From NCBI RefSeq assembly GCF_030733205.1, contig NZ_JASHJL010000017.1:48742-112741 (forward strand): a stretch of DNA of 64,000 nucleotides, in the 5' to 3' direction. The DNA comes from Mameliella sp. MMSF_3455 (GTDB taxonomy: Bacteria > Pseudomonadota > Alphaproteobacteria > Rhodobacterales > Rhodobacteraceae). The position numbers were made by a program, and so were the translations under genes. Positions 56,252 through 64,000 of the stretch are shown piece after piece (the first letter of the stretch is position 1; each line of letters starts with the position of its first letter). A model generated the notes under the pieces. The model was given only the letters and a program-made list of their open reading frames with translations, made no database searches and had not been told where the DNA came from.

Positions 56252-56700
56252 CTACGCGGTTGCATTTCCCTTGCCGTCCAAAGAGATGCGGGAGTCCATC
56301 CGCTTCAGCCGGTCGGTCCAGGCGAAGGGTGTAAACTGCGAACTCTGATCGCTATTCATGATCTCGGGCGGGTTGAAGCGGTGGACCGTCTCGTCCAGCG
56401 CCTCGACGCAGAAGTCGGATTCGAGGATGTTGGAGATGCGCCAGGCGAGCACCTCGCGGGTGAACCAGTCCATGATGGCAACCAGGTAGAGGAAGCCACG
56501 TCGCATCGGCAGATAGGTGATGTCGGCGCATCGGACCTGGTTGGGCCGATCGACCCGTGGCCCACCCAGCAGGTAGGGGTAGGTCTTGTGCCTCTTCGCG
56601 GGCTTGTTGGTGTTGGGCTTCTGGTAGATCGGCATCAGCCGCCGGATGCGCTTCACGTTCACGGCGTGGCCCTCGTTTTGCAGGTGCCACGACTCTGTTG
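56252..56700 (-). pseudogene. IS3-family transposase OrfB fragment
   Basis: Integrase-core sequence of an IS3 element (IS407-like group): HAVNVKRIRRLMP, YLPMRRGFLYLVAIMDWFTR, VLAWRISNILESDFCVEALD and NPPEIMNSDQSSQFTPFAW. It breaks off after SLDGKGN, where a normal OrfB continues with the ERLWRSLKYE region, and its N-terminal HTH part is missing, so it is inactive. The left edge lies about 70 bases after the nic terminator. Confidence 0.85.
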
Positions 56701-56850
56701 CACAAATCGGGTAATGGCCGAGTTTCCCCTTCCCCCGGACGGACCTATCCCACAGCTTCCGTAACGGGTATGCCGAGCGCGGTGTTGGAGTAGCCCCCTG
56801 AAAGTGGTCCACCAACTGGGATAGATTGTCCCTTAAATTGGAGGATCAGC
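56690..56850. mobile_element. IS-end remnants between two IS3 fragments
   Basis: The stretch begins GACTCTGTTGCACAAATCGG (56691-56710), like the terminal repeats of several common IS5- or IS6-type elements, and later contains CCCCCTGAAAGTGGTCCACC (56793-56812), like an IS3-family left end directly before the OrfA fragment. Exact boundaries are uncertain. Confidence 0.4.
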
Positions 56851-56851
56851 G

Positions 56852-57068
56852 ATGGCTGTAAAGCGAGAGAAGCCCGAAGAGATTATATCGAAGCTTTGGC
56901 AAGTTGAGGTTTTGCAGGGACAAGGCGCCACGATTGCCGAGGCGGCGCGCCAGATCGGCGTGACGGAGCAGACGTTCTACCGATGGCGGAAGCTCTATGG
57001 CGGAATGCAACGGTATCAGTTCGCTCGGCTGAAGGAGCTTGAGAAAGAGAACCCGCGGCTTCGGCGGT
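56852..57068 (+). pseudogene. IS3-family transposase OrfA, truncated
   Basis: 72 residues of OrfA with the HTH QGATIAEAARQIGVTEQTFY and RWRKLYGGMQ, then KELEKENPRLRR, after which the sequence leaves the IS abruptly. GGAGGATCAGCG precedes the ATG. The other half of OrfA and the adjoining OrfB are missing here; an OrfB tail on the same strand reappears at 58400. Confidence 0.85.
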
Positions 57069-57069
57069 C

Positions 57070-57722
57070 AGCGTGGCGCTCTCGTTGGACAAGGTCACGG
57101 CCTACGGCGAGAGGAACTCCGCCCAAAAGGACGTGACCACCGAACTGGATGGTCCGGTCGGGCAGTTCGGCCCGCGACTCTGGGGCATCGCGAAGGGACA
57201 GCGCCCTCAGGTTTTCACCGGCTTGGCCCGTCTCGTGCAGGTTACTTACAATGATCGATACCTGCGCAGTCCGTTCACTGCGCGCCTCCTCTTCGAGGCA
57301 TGGCGCACGCTACCATTGAAAGACTCGGATACGCGGCTGGAGATAGTGACAGAGGCGATTGGGTCGCCCGAACGACCAGGGTTCCTCCTCTGGCACAATT
57401 GGGAAACGGATATGCTCCGTCGGGAGGTCCTGTCGGCGCTGCTCCCTGGCGCTTCGGTAATACTCGGAACAAAATCCGATTGCGCCCATGCGCGTTTCTT
57501 CCGTTTCCGCTTCGAAGATGGATCGCAGACTTCCCTGTTTCTGGACCAAGGGTTCGGAGCTTGGCGCGAAGCCTCGCGCCGGAGTTCACGGTTCGCTCAT
57601 GATATCACCCCCGATGCACAGGCCCGTGCGCTTCGGGATTTGCAGTTCGACGTGGCTTTGCAGGACGGCGGACGTTCCCCTTCCCCCGTCTGGCTAACCT
57701 ACAAGCAGATCGCCGACGAGGC
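57070..57722 (+). pseudogene. C-terminal fragment of a large helicase-like (defence-type?) protein
   Basis: About 215 residues without a start of their own, bounded on the left by the IS3 OrfA break and on the right by an IS5 fragment. Typical stretches are VQVTYNDRYLRSPFTARLLF, GFLLWHNWETDMLRREVLSA and FEDGSQTSLFLDQGFGAW. These remind me of C-terminal regions of large DEAD/DEAH helicases of phage-defence systems (DISARM/Dpd type), but I cannot verify this. Codon use looks normal, so the decay is recent. It is a fragment, not a functional gene. Confidence 0.55.
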
Positions 57723-58378
57723 CTTGCGTTGTTTGCGTCTGGGGATGCAAGCGCGTATCCCTTTGTCTTGCAGGGCTTCTCGGAACCAGTCAGCATCGTA
57801 GCCCCGGTCGCCGAGCAACCATTTGACATTCGGCAGGCTGCTCAACAGCGCCCGCGCACCGATGTAGTCGCTGACTTGCCCGGCAGAGACGAAGGAGTTG
57901 ATCGGGCGACCGTGACTGTCACAGATGGCGTGCAGCTTGGTGTTCAGCCCGCCCTTGGTGCGCCCGATCAGGCGGCCACGCCCTCTTTTTCGCGCCCAGA
58001 CTGGACGCGGTACAATGTGCTTTCAAGTAGGTCGCATCGATCATCACCGTCTTCTGCTCGCCATGCTCGGCCGCCAGGCCCGCCATCATCCGCGCAAAGA
58101 TGCCTTTGTCACTCCACCGCTTCCAACGGTTGTAAAGTGTTTTGTGCGGACCATACTCCTTGGGGGCATCCCGCCAGCGTAATCCATTGCGATTGATGAA
58201 GATAATGCCGCTAAGGACGCGCCGATCATCGACACGAGGCTTGCCGTGGGCCTTGGGAAAGAAAGGTTCAAGGCGCGCCATCTGCGCCTCGGTCAACCAG
58301 AAGAGATCAGACATGTCACCGCTCCGTTTTCAGAGCCGTGAATCACTCAACGGACCTGAAATCAATGGGTCCTGACAC
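57722..58378 (-). mobile_element. IS5-family element, truncated at its 3' side
   Basis: A leftward IS5-type element: the transposase start lies at 58314 and a second frame (GRTKGGLNTKLHAICDSHGR, WLLGDRGYDADWFREALQDK) continues to about 57722, where it stops before the usual C-terminal catalytic Glu region (no FGRLKDWRRVATRYDR). One frameshift lies near 57960. The right end is near 58378 (GGGTCCTGACAC). Its loss of the left end at the helicase fragment shows a deletion or recombination there. Confidence 0.75.
57919..58314 (-). CDS. IS5-family transposase, N-terminal frame (OrfA)
   Basis: 131 codons beginning MSDLFWLTEAQMARLEPFFP, with GIIFINRNGLRWRDAPKEYG and MMAGLAAEHGEQKTVMIDAT. The end (from LGAKKRAWPP) is out of frame relative to the family; in many two-frame IS5 elements OrfA and OrfB are joined by programmed frameshifting, so this may be normal. 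Since OrfB is cut short, the element should be inactive. Confidence 0.75.
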   Translation of the reverse strand: MSDLFWLTEAQMARLEPFFPKAHGKPRVDDRRVLSGIIFINRNGLRWRDAPKEYGPHKTLYNRWKRWSDKGIFARMMAGLAAEHGEQKTVMIDATYLKAHCTASSLGAKKRAWPPDRAHQGRAEHQAARHL

Positions 58379-58399
58379 TAGGGGCAAGCGGGAAGCCGT

Positions 58400-58735
58400 C
58401 TTCGGCGACGAGGCGCTGGACGAGACGGTCCACCGCTTCAGTACGCCCGAGATCATGAATGCCGATCAGAGTTCGTAGTTCACGCCCTTCGCTGGAGTTA
58501 CCAGCTATAACGGATCAGCACCCGGATATCGATGGACGACAAGAGACGCTGCCTCGATAAATTCTTCATCGAGCGCCTCTGGTGACCCTTGAACCATTTA
58601 TGCGAGTACTTTCACGCTTGGTAGCCCGGCTCGCAAGACAAGCATTGACAGATGAATCACGTTCTACAACCACCAACGGCAACGGGCCGCCCATGGCGGA
58701 AAGCGGCCCGCCGTGGTCCACTTCAACCAGATCGA
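58400..58735 (+). pseudogene. Degraded IS3-family OrfB C-terminal remnant
   Basis: Rightward traces of OrfB interrupted by stops and frameshifts: EALDETVHRFSTPEIMNADQ (58414-58473), FIERLW near 58566-58583 and FYNHQRQRAAHGGKRPAVV (58651-58707). The first piece parallels the leftward copy at 56377-56430. It lies on the same strand as the OrfA piece at 56852, so both could be the ends of one IS3 copy split by later events. Confidence 0.7.
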
Positions 58736-59167
58736 AACCGACCAACGTCGATAAAGAATGGCACTAATAAGTTTGAAAACTGACCAGAGATCGGGGACCG
58801 AGGCGTATCTCAAACCGTCTACCAAACTGGTTTCAAAAGACGAATCCTCTCGGCTGTTGCGTAACAAAGCTCAGTTGACACGCCACGGTCCTTTGCCGCA
58901 ATATTTTCATGTAGGGGTAACAATAATTTCACGACGATTTCCACCTGCGCGAACGACTTCGTGGGGCCTTCACAGCTTTAAGAAACTCGTCGGCTTCTGA
59001 AATTCGTCGTATCCATTCGTTCTCGGATGCGATCCGTACCGGTACGCATGTCGTTTGGCTTTTGCGTTAATTTGCGACGCGTGCCGAAGCCACAAATTGG
59101 TCCGACATACTTTGAGCCTCGGTGCTTCCTCTCGCCAGCATCGGAGATGCTAGCAGGAGAAAAATTC
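58736..59167. other. Non-coding gap before the RTX gene
   Basis: About 430 bases, clearly richer in A and T than the rest of the window, with no gene I can support. It must contain the RTX promoter; AT-rich flanks next to IS debris suggest acquired DNA. Confidence 0.5.
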
Positions 59168-62100
59168 ATGGCAAGGTATGAAGTCACAGGCGAAGCGTTT
59201 TCATCCGTCATTATTCCCACCGAAACATTCTTCAATTTCAATACACAAGACACAATCAGCAGGACTGAGACCTCTATTGTGGTCACCTCGGCCGATGGTA
59301 CCTCGACCCTCGTGGTTACCGGTTTCAGCAACGAAGTGGACGTATGGTTTTCCTCTGATTCCGATACCTTCATTGGCGACACCGGAAACGACGTTTTCTA
59401 TGGCGATAACAGGCGAACCGACGGAGACGGGAATGTCTCCGGCTTCGGCAATGACACTATGTTCGGCATGGCCGGGGATGACTTCCTGGTTGGCGGGCCG
59501 GGCAGCGATTCGATCGATGGCGGCGACGACTACGACACCTACCGCAGCGGCGCCGGTGGTCCGGACCCCGTCATTGCAAACATCACCGACGCATCCTTCA
59601 GTTGGACAGACACGGACATCACGGCTGCAGGCTTGGCGCTGGTGCCGCAGCTTGGGATCCAGTCAGCGATTGCAGCCAACACGGTCAGTGACGGTTCGGG
59701 GGGGACGGACACCGTGGTCAACGTCGAGGCCGTGATCGGCAGTTCGACAGACGACATACTCGTGACGGCCAGTTACGCCGAGGGCGGTTCGGGCAACGAT
59801 GCAATCTTTTCCCAGGGATCCCAAGACGAACAGGAAAGGGACCCTTCCACGCACCTCCTCGGCGGAGCCGGGTCCGACCTCCTGGTCGGCAATGAGAGTG
59901 ACAACAGGCTAATCGGAGGACCCGACGCCGACTACATGGCCGGGCGCGGCGGTGACGACAGTTTCGATTTGGGAGAAGGCCTTGAGCGGACAGGTTCAAG
60001 TGGAAACGACACGATTGTCGGCGGGGCGGGATGGGATTCAATCAACGGCATGTCCGGCATTGCTGCCGACGTCGCCGCTAGATTCGCGGTCTACTACAAC
60101 ACGAGCGGTACCGATTTCCTGAAGACCGACCTGATAAGGGCGGTCTCGGAAATATCGGAACTTGCAGCCACCGCACTCAGCCTACGCTTGCTTGACATTA
60201 AGGATCTCGTGCAAGCCAACACGATCACCAAGGACGGGTCACCGGACTTAGCGACCGTTTCAGGCATCGAACGGGTCAACGGCCAAAACCTGATCGACGT
60301 GATCATCGGCGGCGGAGAAAAAGGTTATCTGTTCGGCTCGGGCAACGACGACGTACTTGTCGCCACCGAAGGGTCATACGAACTGGTAGGTGGCGTGGGC
60401 GACGACGTCCTGGTCGGCGCGACAGAGAATGACCGCCTCGACGGTGGTAGTGGCCACGACATCCTGGTTGGTTTCGATGGGGATGACATCCTCCTCGGGG
60501 ATGGTGTGTCATTCTCTGCGGTTCCGGGCAACGATATCCTGATCGGCGGAGAGGGGAGCGACTTTTTCTCCGGGCGGGGCGGAACCAACACGATCATTGG
60601 CGGAGAGGACTGGACCGAAGAGGCGCCAGGGGGAACGGATATTGACGTGGTTTTCTACGCCGGTCCGCGGTCCGCGTACAACATCGAGTACAAGGGGAAT
60701 GGAACCTGGAAGATATCGACGAAGCCGGGGTCTATATACGAGGCTCAAACCGACACCGTGAGTGAGGTTGAATACGCCGTGTTCGGCCAGACCTCCACTC
60801 CCTCTCCGTTCCTGGTGGAAAGGAGAATTTCGGATTTCAAAGCCGACCCCTCGTCGGACCCGGATGTCGTGCCTCTCATGCATCAATTGTATTTGGACTT
60901 CGAGACACCGATCCCGGTCAAATTTTACGTTGATCAACTTCCATTTTCGCCAGGAAGCAGTGAGTTTTTGAGTGTTCGGTCCGGGTTTATGGATCCTGCG
61001 AATTTTACGCCGGAACAAAAAGACGAGATAGTTCGGAAAGTTCAAGACATATATGACAGCTCTGGAATTTCAATCTTTGTGACACGTTATGCGCCCTCTG
61101 AGGGCAGTCAGTATCACACGGTAAAGTTCACATCCGAGAAGCTGGTTTACGATACTGATCTTGATCCGAATGATTTGGGCATCGACGTGCCAAACGGAGA
61201 TCCCGGCGATGATGGCAGGCTGTATGGAAGAGCATTCTCCGGTGTTGATCTGAAAAACAATATGGGTAATGGGGATGAAGTTTTTGTTTTCATGGATAGT
61301 GCCGACCTTGGCCTGCCAGATAGTTTCACCGGCGCCGAAATAACCTTGGGTTGGATCGCCGAGTCGATCGTCCATGAAGCCGGGCACGCGATGGGGCTTG
61401 TGCACCGTGAACCACCGTTAGACCCCGATCGTTCACCTGGTTCACCGGACGTCATGGATTACTCCTTTGGCGCTGCAAGACCTGTCATTTCAAATGATCC
61501 ATTGGCAGGTGACGGGGGTAAGACCCAAAATGGCGCCTATCACATCAGAAAATATGTCCTTCACGAAGATGCGCAAAAATTGCTCGATCTCGGGCTTCAG
61601 CCTGGTCAATGGGACGAGTCGTTTTCTTCCGAGTTAAAAATTCGCCTTCGTGGCTTGCCGGACGGGGATTGGCAGATGCAATTCATTCCCTCCACCGGCC
61701 CTTTCATAATTGGCGGTTCCGATGTGTGGGTGCCCAGCGGACTCGTGCGGCCAGAAGGCGCGCTCACCACATTTGATATCGCTCCCGGTCAGGTGTTTCG
61801 AATAATCGGATTCAACGCTTCTACCGGAAACTACCAGGTTGTTTCTTTTGACGGCGGAACGGGCGCGTCGTCTTTCATTCAAAACGCCGATGAGCTGAGC
61901 TTTGACGGAGCCAAGATATACGAGGTCGACCAGGCCACGTCCAACTTGTCCGAAGTGGGCGCTGTATCCCTTGACTCCGTTTCCGTGATTGCAACCGGAG
62001 GCTCCGGGGATGACACGATCCTTGGCGGGGCGGGCGCCGACAGCATGACCGGCGGTCCCGGCGACGACCGCTACGAGGTCAACGATGTCGGGGACGAGGT

Positions 62101-63442
62101 AATCGAGGCCCCGGGTGAAGGTCGGGATGAGGTGCAGTCCTCAATGAACTTCGACCTTTTCACGCGTGCGCCAAACGTCGAAGACCTGACCTTGCTTCCC
62201 GCAGGCGATATCAATGGCTTCGGCTCCGGTGACGCGAACATCCTGACCGGAAATGCAGGCGCCAATGTGCTGCATGGTCGAGGTGGCAATGACACGATGG
62301 GCGGCGGCAGCGGGCAGGACACGCTGATCGGCGGCCTGGGAGATGATCGCCTAATTGGCAATCTGGGTGCCGAGCGGCTGGACGGTTCGCCCGGTGGCAG
62401 CGACACGTTGGATTACGGCTTGGCGGTCGGAGCCGTCCAGGTTCGGCTTTGGAACAACACGGCCTCCGGCGATCCGGTGGCGGCGGGAGACGTTATCCTG
62501 AACTTCGAGAACGTCGAAAGCGGCTCGGGCGGCGATCTGATTGTTGGCAATTACCTCGACAACGTTTTGACCGGTAACGCAGGCAACGACACCATCTTCG
62601 GTTTGGGTGGGGCGGACGTCTTGCAAGGCGGAGACAATGATGACCTGCTGGACGGCGGCCCCGGCAACGACAGCCTGATTGGCGGGCCCGGGGTGGACGA
62701 ATTGCGCGGCGGAACAGGCAACGACACGCTCGATGGCGGCAACGGGGCAGATAGCCTGATGGGAGGCGGCGGGGATGACCGTGTTATCGGTGGACTCGGG
62801 GCGGAATTTCTGGACGGCTCGCCGGGTGGCGCCGACACCATAGACTACTCGGCGGCCACCGGCGACCTTACTTTACGGCTGTGGAACAACACGGTGGTGG
62901 GCGACCCGGTTGCGACGGGCGATACGATCCGAAATTTCGAGAACGCCGAGGGCGGGGCGGGCGAAGACTTGATCGTCGGGAGTTTGCTGGACAACGTCCT
63001 GCGCGGGAACGATGGGAACGATTCGCTCTACGGTCTCGGCGGGGTGGACGTGCTGGATGGCGGGCCGGGCAACGACCAACTGCGCGGCGGCGAGGGGAAC
63101 GACACCCTGTCGGGGGGCACAGGGATGGACCTGCTGATCGGCGGAACAGAGACGGATACATTCCTCTTCTTCTCCATCACGGATGCGGGGCTGGGCACTG
63201 CGCGGGATCAGATCCTCGACTTCGAAAAAGGCCTGGATGTCATCGACCTGTCCTCGCTCTCTGTCGGCACTCTAACCTTCGTTGGGACAGGTCCCTTCAC
63301 CGGAGCCGACCAGGTGCGGCTGTTCGAAACGCCGTCTGGTTCGACCATCGTGCAGATCACCGTGGATGCGGACCTGGGGGCGGATGCAGAGATCAGGGTG
63401 GCGAACGTGACGGGCCTGGCGGCTTCAGATTTCGTGCTCTGA
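59168..63442 (+). CDS. RTX (hemolysin-type Ca-binding) protein with embedded metzincin domain
   Basis: 1424 residues without an N-terminal signal peptide. RTX nonapeptides (GGxGxDxUx) occur at about 75-130, 225-300 and 380-465 and massively at about 950-1335. The middle holds HEAGHAMGLVH (736-746), a complete HExxHxxGxxH zinc motif, and a Met-turn VMDYSF (Met763), so it is probably a Ca-stabilised protease. The end (TFLFFSITDAGLGTARDQIL, DFVL terminus) is typical of type I secretion substrates; no type I exporter is in the window. AGGAGA precedes the ATG. It lies beside IS debris, with an AT-rich central part. Confidence 0.88.
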   Translation: MARYEVTGEAFSSVIIPTETFFNFNTQDTISRTETSIVVTSADGTSTLVVTGFSNEVDVWFSSDSDTFIGDTGNDVFYGDNRRTDGDGNVSGFGNDTMFGMAGDDFLVGGPGSDSIDGGDDYDTYRSGAGGPDPVIANITDASFSWTDTDITAAGLALVPQLGIQSAIAANTVSDGSGGTDTVVNVEAVIGSSTDDILVTASYAEGGSGNDAIFSQGSQDEQERDPSTHLLGGAGSDLLVGNESDNRLIGGPDADYMAGRGGDDSFDLGEGLERTGSSGNDTIVGGAGWDSINGMSGIAADVAARFAVYYNTSGTDFLKTDLIRAVSEISELAATALSLRLLDIKDLVQANTITKDGSPDLATVSGIERVNGQNLIDVIIGGGEKGYLFGSGNDDVLVATEGSYELVGGVGDDVLVGATENDRLDGGSGHDILVGFDGDDILLGDGVSFSAVPGNDILIGGEGSDFFSGRGGTNTIIGGEDWTEEAPGGTDIDVVFYAGPRSAYNIEYKGNGTWKISTKPGSIYEAQTDTVSEVEYAVFGQTSTPSPFLVERRISDFKADPSSDPDVVPLMHQLYLDFETPIPVKFYVDQLPFSPGSSEFLSVRSGFMDPANFTPEQKDEIVRKVQDIYDSSGISIFVTRYAPSEGSQYHTVKFTSEKLVYDTDLDPNDLGIDVPNGDPGDDGRLYGRAFSGVDLKNNMGNGDEVFVFMDSADLGLPDSFTGAEITLGWIAESIVHEAGHAMGLVHREPPLDPDRSPGSPDVMDYSFGAARPVISNDPLAGDGGKTQNGAYHIRKYVLHEDAQKLLDLGLQPGQWDESFSSELKIRLRGLPDGDWQMQFIPSTGPFIIGGSDVWVPSGLVRPEGALTTFDIAPGQVFRIIGFNASTGNYQVVSFDGGTGASSFIQNADELSFDGAKIYEVDQATSNLSEVGAVSLDSVSVIATGGSGDDTILGGAGADSMTGGPGDDRYEVNDVGDEVIEAPGEGRDEVQSSMNFDLFTRAPNVEDLTLLPAGDINGFGSGDANILTGNAGANVLHGRGGNDTMGGGSGQDTLIGGLGDDRLIGNLGAERLDGSPGGSDTLDYGLAVGAVQVRLWNNTASGDPVAAGDVILNFENVESGSGGDLIVGNYLDNVLTGNAGNDTIFGLGGADVLQGGDNDDLLDGGPGNDSLIGGPGVDELRGGTGNDTLDGGNGADSLMGGGGDDRVIGGLGAEFLDGSPGGADTIDYSAATGDLTLRLWNNTVVGDPVATGDTIRNFENAEGGAGEDLIVGSLLDNVLRGNDGNDSLYGLGGVDVLDGGPGNDQLRGGEGNDTLSGGTGMDLLIGGTETDTFLFFSITDAGLGTARDQILDFEKGLDVIDLSSLSVGTLTFVGTGPFTGADQVRLFETPSGSTIVQITVDADLGADAEIRVANVTGLAASDFVL

Positions 63443-63683
63443 CGTCTCTGGCCGGTGTTTGGCGGAAGTGGTGACCTGCGGGGCGGCCTTGGCGGTCACC
63501 ATGGCTGTCCCCGCTTGCGTCTCGCTGATGCCTGCCACCTGATCGACGGTGACGAGAGGAATTGGGTGCCACCATCGCGTAACCCAAAACTTCGGGGCTG
63601 GACCGCGTTCCTGACTTTGAGGGTTTGCTCCACCCCGACCGGGCTTGCCCCCTCCTGATCATCGCCATCACAAGGACCACCAC
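63443..63683. other. Non-coding gap after the RTX gene
   Basis: About 240 bases with no plausible gene. An inverted repeat GGTGACC / GGTCACC (63472-63502, 17-base loop) lies about 30 bases after the RTX stop but lacks a U tract. Confidence 0.4.
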
Positions 63684-63742
63684 ATGCTCCCTCCAGCGCA
63701 TTCCGCTCATGGGACGTCACTTGCTGCCCTGACGTCCTCGCC

Positions 63743-63791
63743 GGGGGGTACTTCTTTGGTAAAAGATCTCTTTATCAACTTTGTACCCCCC
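63743..63791. repeat. 49-base imperfect palindrome with G6/C6 ends
   Basis: GGGGGGTAC (63743-63751) and its exact complement GTACCCCCC (63783-63791) flank an AT-rich 31-base core that is itself partly symmetrical around AGATCT. It sits inside the truncated frame at 63684. It may be a binding site, a tiny mobile insertion or an RNA hairpin. Confidence 0.4.
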
Positions 63792-63920
63792 AGCAGCTTC
63801 TCCCTCTCTGATACGACAATGGCCGCTGTTCTGGCCGAGCTGGACAGCTATGGCCTGACACTGACGGAGGAAATGGTCGAGGGGCTATACGACCTTGCCC
63901 GGTCACTGGAGCTGATGGCT

Positions 63921-64000
63921 GAGTGTCAATCGGCACGCAATCTTGACCCCCTATCGGCATCCAAAAATGACCCCGTTGGAGCGCACGGTAGCTGGCCCGA
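63921..64000 (+). mobile_element. Left end of an IS21-like element (continues past the edge)
   Basis: The sequence TGTCAATCGGCACGCAATCT (63925-63944), then TTGACCCCCTATCGGCATCC, then AAAAATGACCCC, shows the repeated (T)TGACCCC blocks typical of IS21-family termini. No transposase is within the window, so this rests on terminal sequence alone. Confidence 0.5.

Larger units (their letters stand above)
63684..64000 (+). pseudogene. Truncated gene start of unknown function, apparently cut by an IS
   Basis: An ATG at 63684 with AAGGA 9 bases upstream opens a frame that stays open to the window edge. Its residues 36-75 (SLSDTTMAAVLAELDSYGLT, LTEEMVEGLYDLARSLELMA) look like genuine helical protein. 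From about 63921 the DNA matches an IS end, so the native reading frame probably stops being meaningful there. I do not recognise the family. Confidence 0.4.

Noticed and set aside
57919..58378. An intact, active IS5 copy
   Set aside because: The right side is complete, but the C-terminal part of the transposase and the left end are missing.
61980..63160. Tandem DNA repeats resembling a CRISPR or satellite array
   Set aside because: The periodicity is the 27-base codon repeat of RTX nonapeptides within an open frame; there are no spacers.

Overview
The window looks like chromosome or chromid DNA of a high-GC alphaproteobacterium, most likely a Rhodobacteraceae (Roseobacter/Paracoccus-type). 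The grounds are the base composition, ATGA-coupled operons, many solute-binding-protein ABC importers, DUF2585 and DUF2783 proteins, and a Dgc/Gbc-type betaine module. It is a dense catabolic and uptake region; assignments come from motif recognition only, with no database search.

Layout. 1-2458 (-): RND efflux pump (permease running off the left edge, plus its adaptor). 3155-9350 (+): carbohydrate or compatible-solute ABC importer (binding protein, two permeases, ATPase) with a cytoplasmic GH63/MGH1-like glycosidase inside the operon. 9641-15954: SnoaL-flavin monooxygenase (-), an AcoR-like regulator with a dead AAA+ core (-), a ThDP enzyme (+) and a VOC protein (+), pathway unknown. 16244-23721: homogentisate block with hmgA, fahA and divergent maiA, beside a MarR-DUF2783-flavin hydroxylase-MBL operon that may feed homogentisate. 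23988-27242: large exported protein with a degenerate trypsin domain, a beta-propeller and a peptidoglycan-binding tail. 27832-32730: 3-hydroxybenzoate/gentisate operon with MarR control and two different candidate maleylpyruvate isomerases. 33003-36951: DUF2218 gene and a siderophore-type ABC importer. 37041-48593: N-methylated-amine/betaine module (2OG-Fe oxygenase, TetR, Pot-type ABC importer, DgcA/TMADH-like demethylase, Rieske oxygenase, LysR, M24 hydrolase resembling DddP). 49081-56180: nicotinate upper pathway (nicA, nicB, nicC) with a Na+/solute symporter and a strong terminator.

56250-58740 is a scrapyard of IS3 and IS5 fragments enclosing a piece of a helicase-like gene. 59168-63442 encodes a 1424-residue RTX protein with an embedded metzincin motif. 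The right edge holds a truncated gene apparently cut by the end of an IS21-like element.

Working together, three aromatic routes (homogentisate, gentisate, nicotinate) and one methylated-amine route sit beside dedicated importers and local regulators. Several of these have visible palindromic operators overlapping sigma70-like promoters. The nicotinate route is incomplete here (no nicX, nicD, nicE or nicF), and it ends exactly where the IS debris begins.
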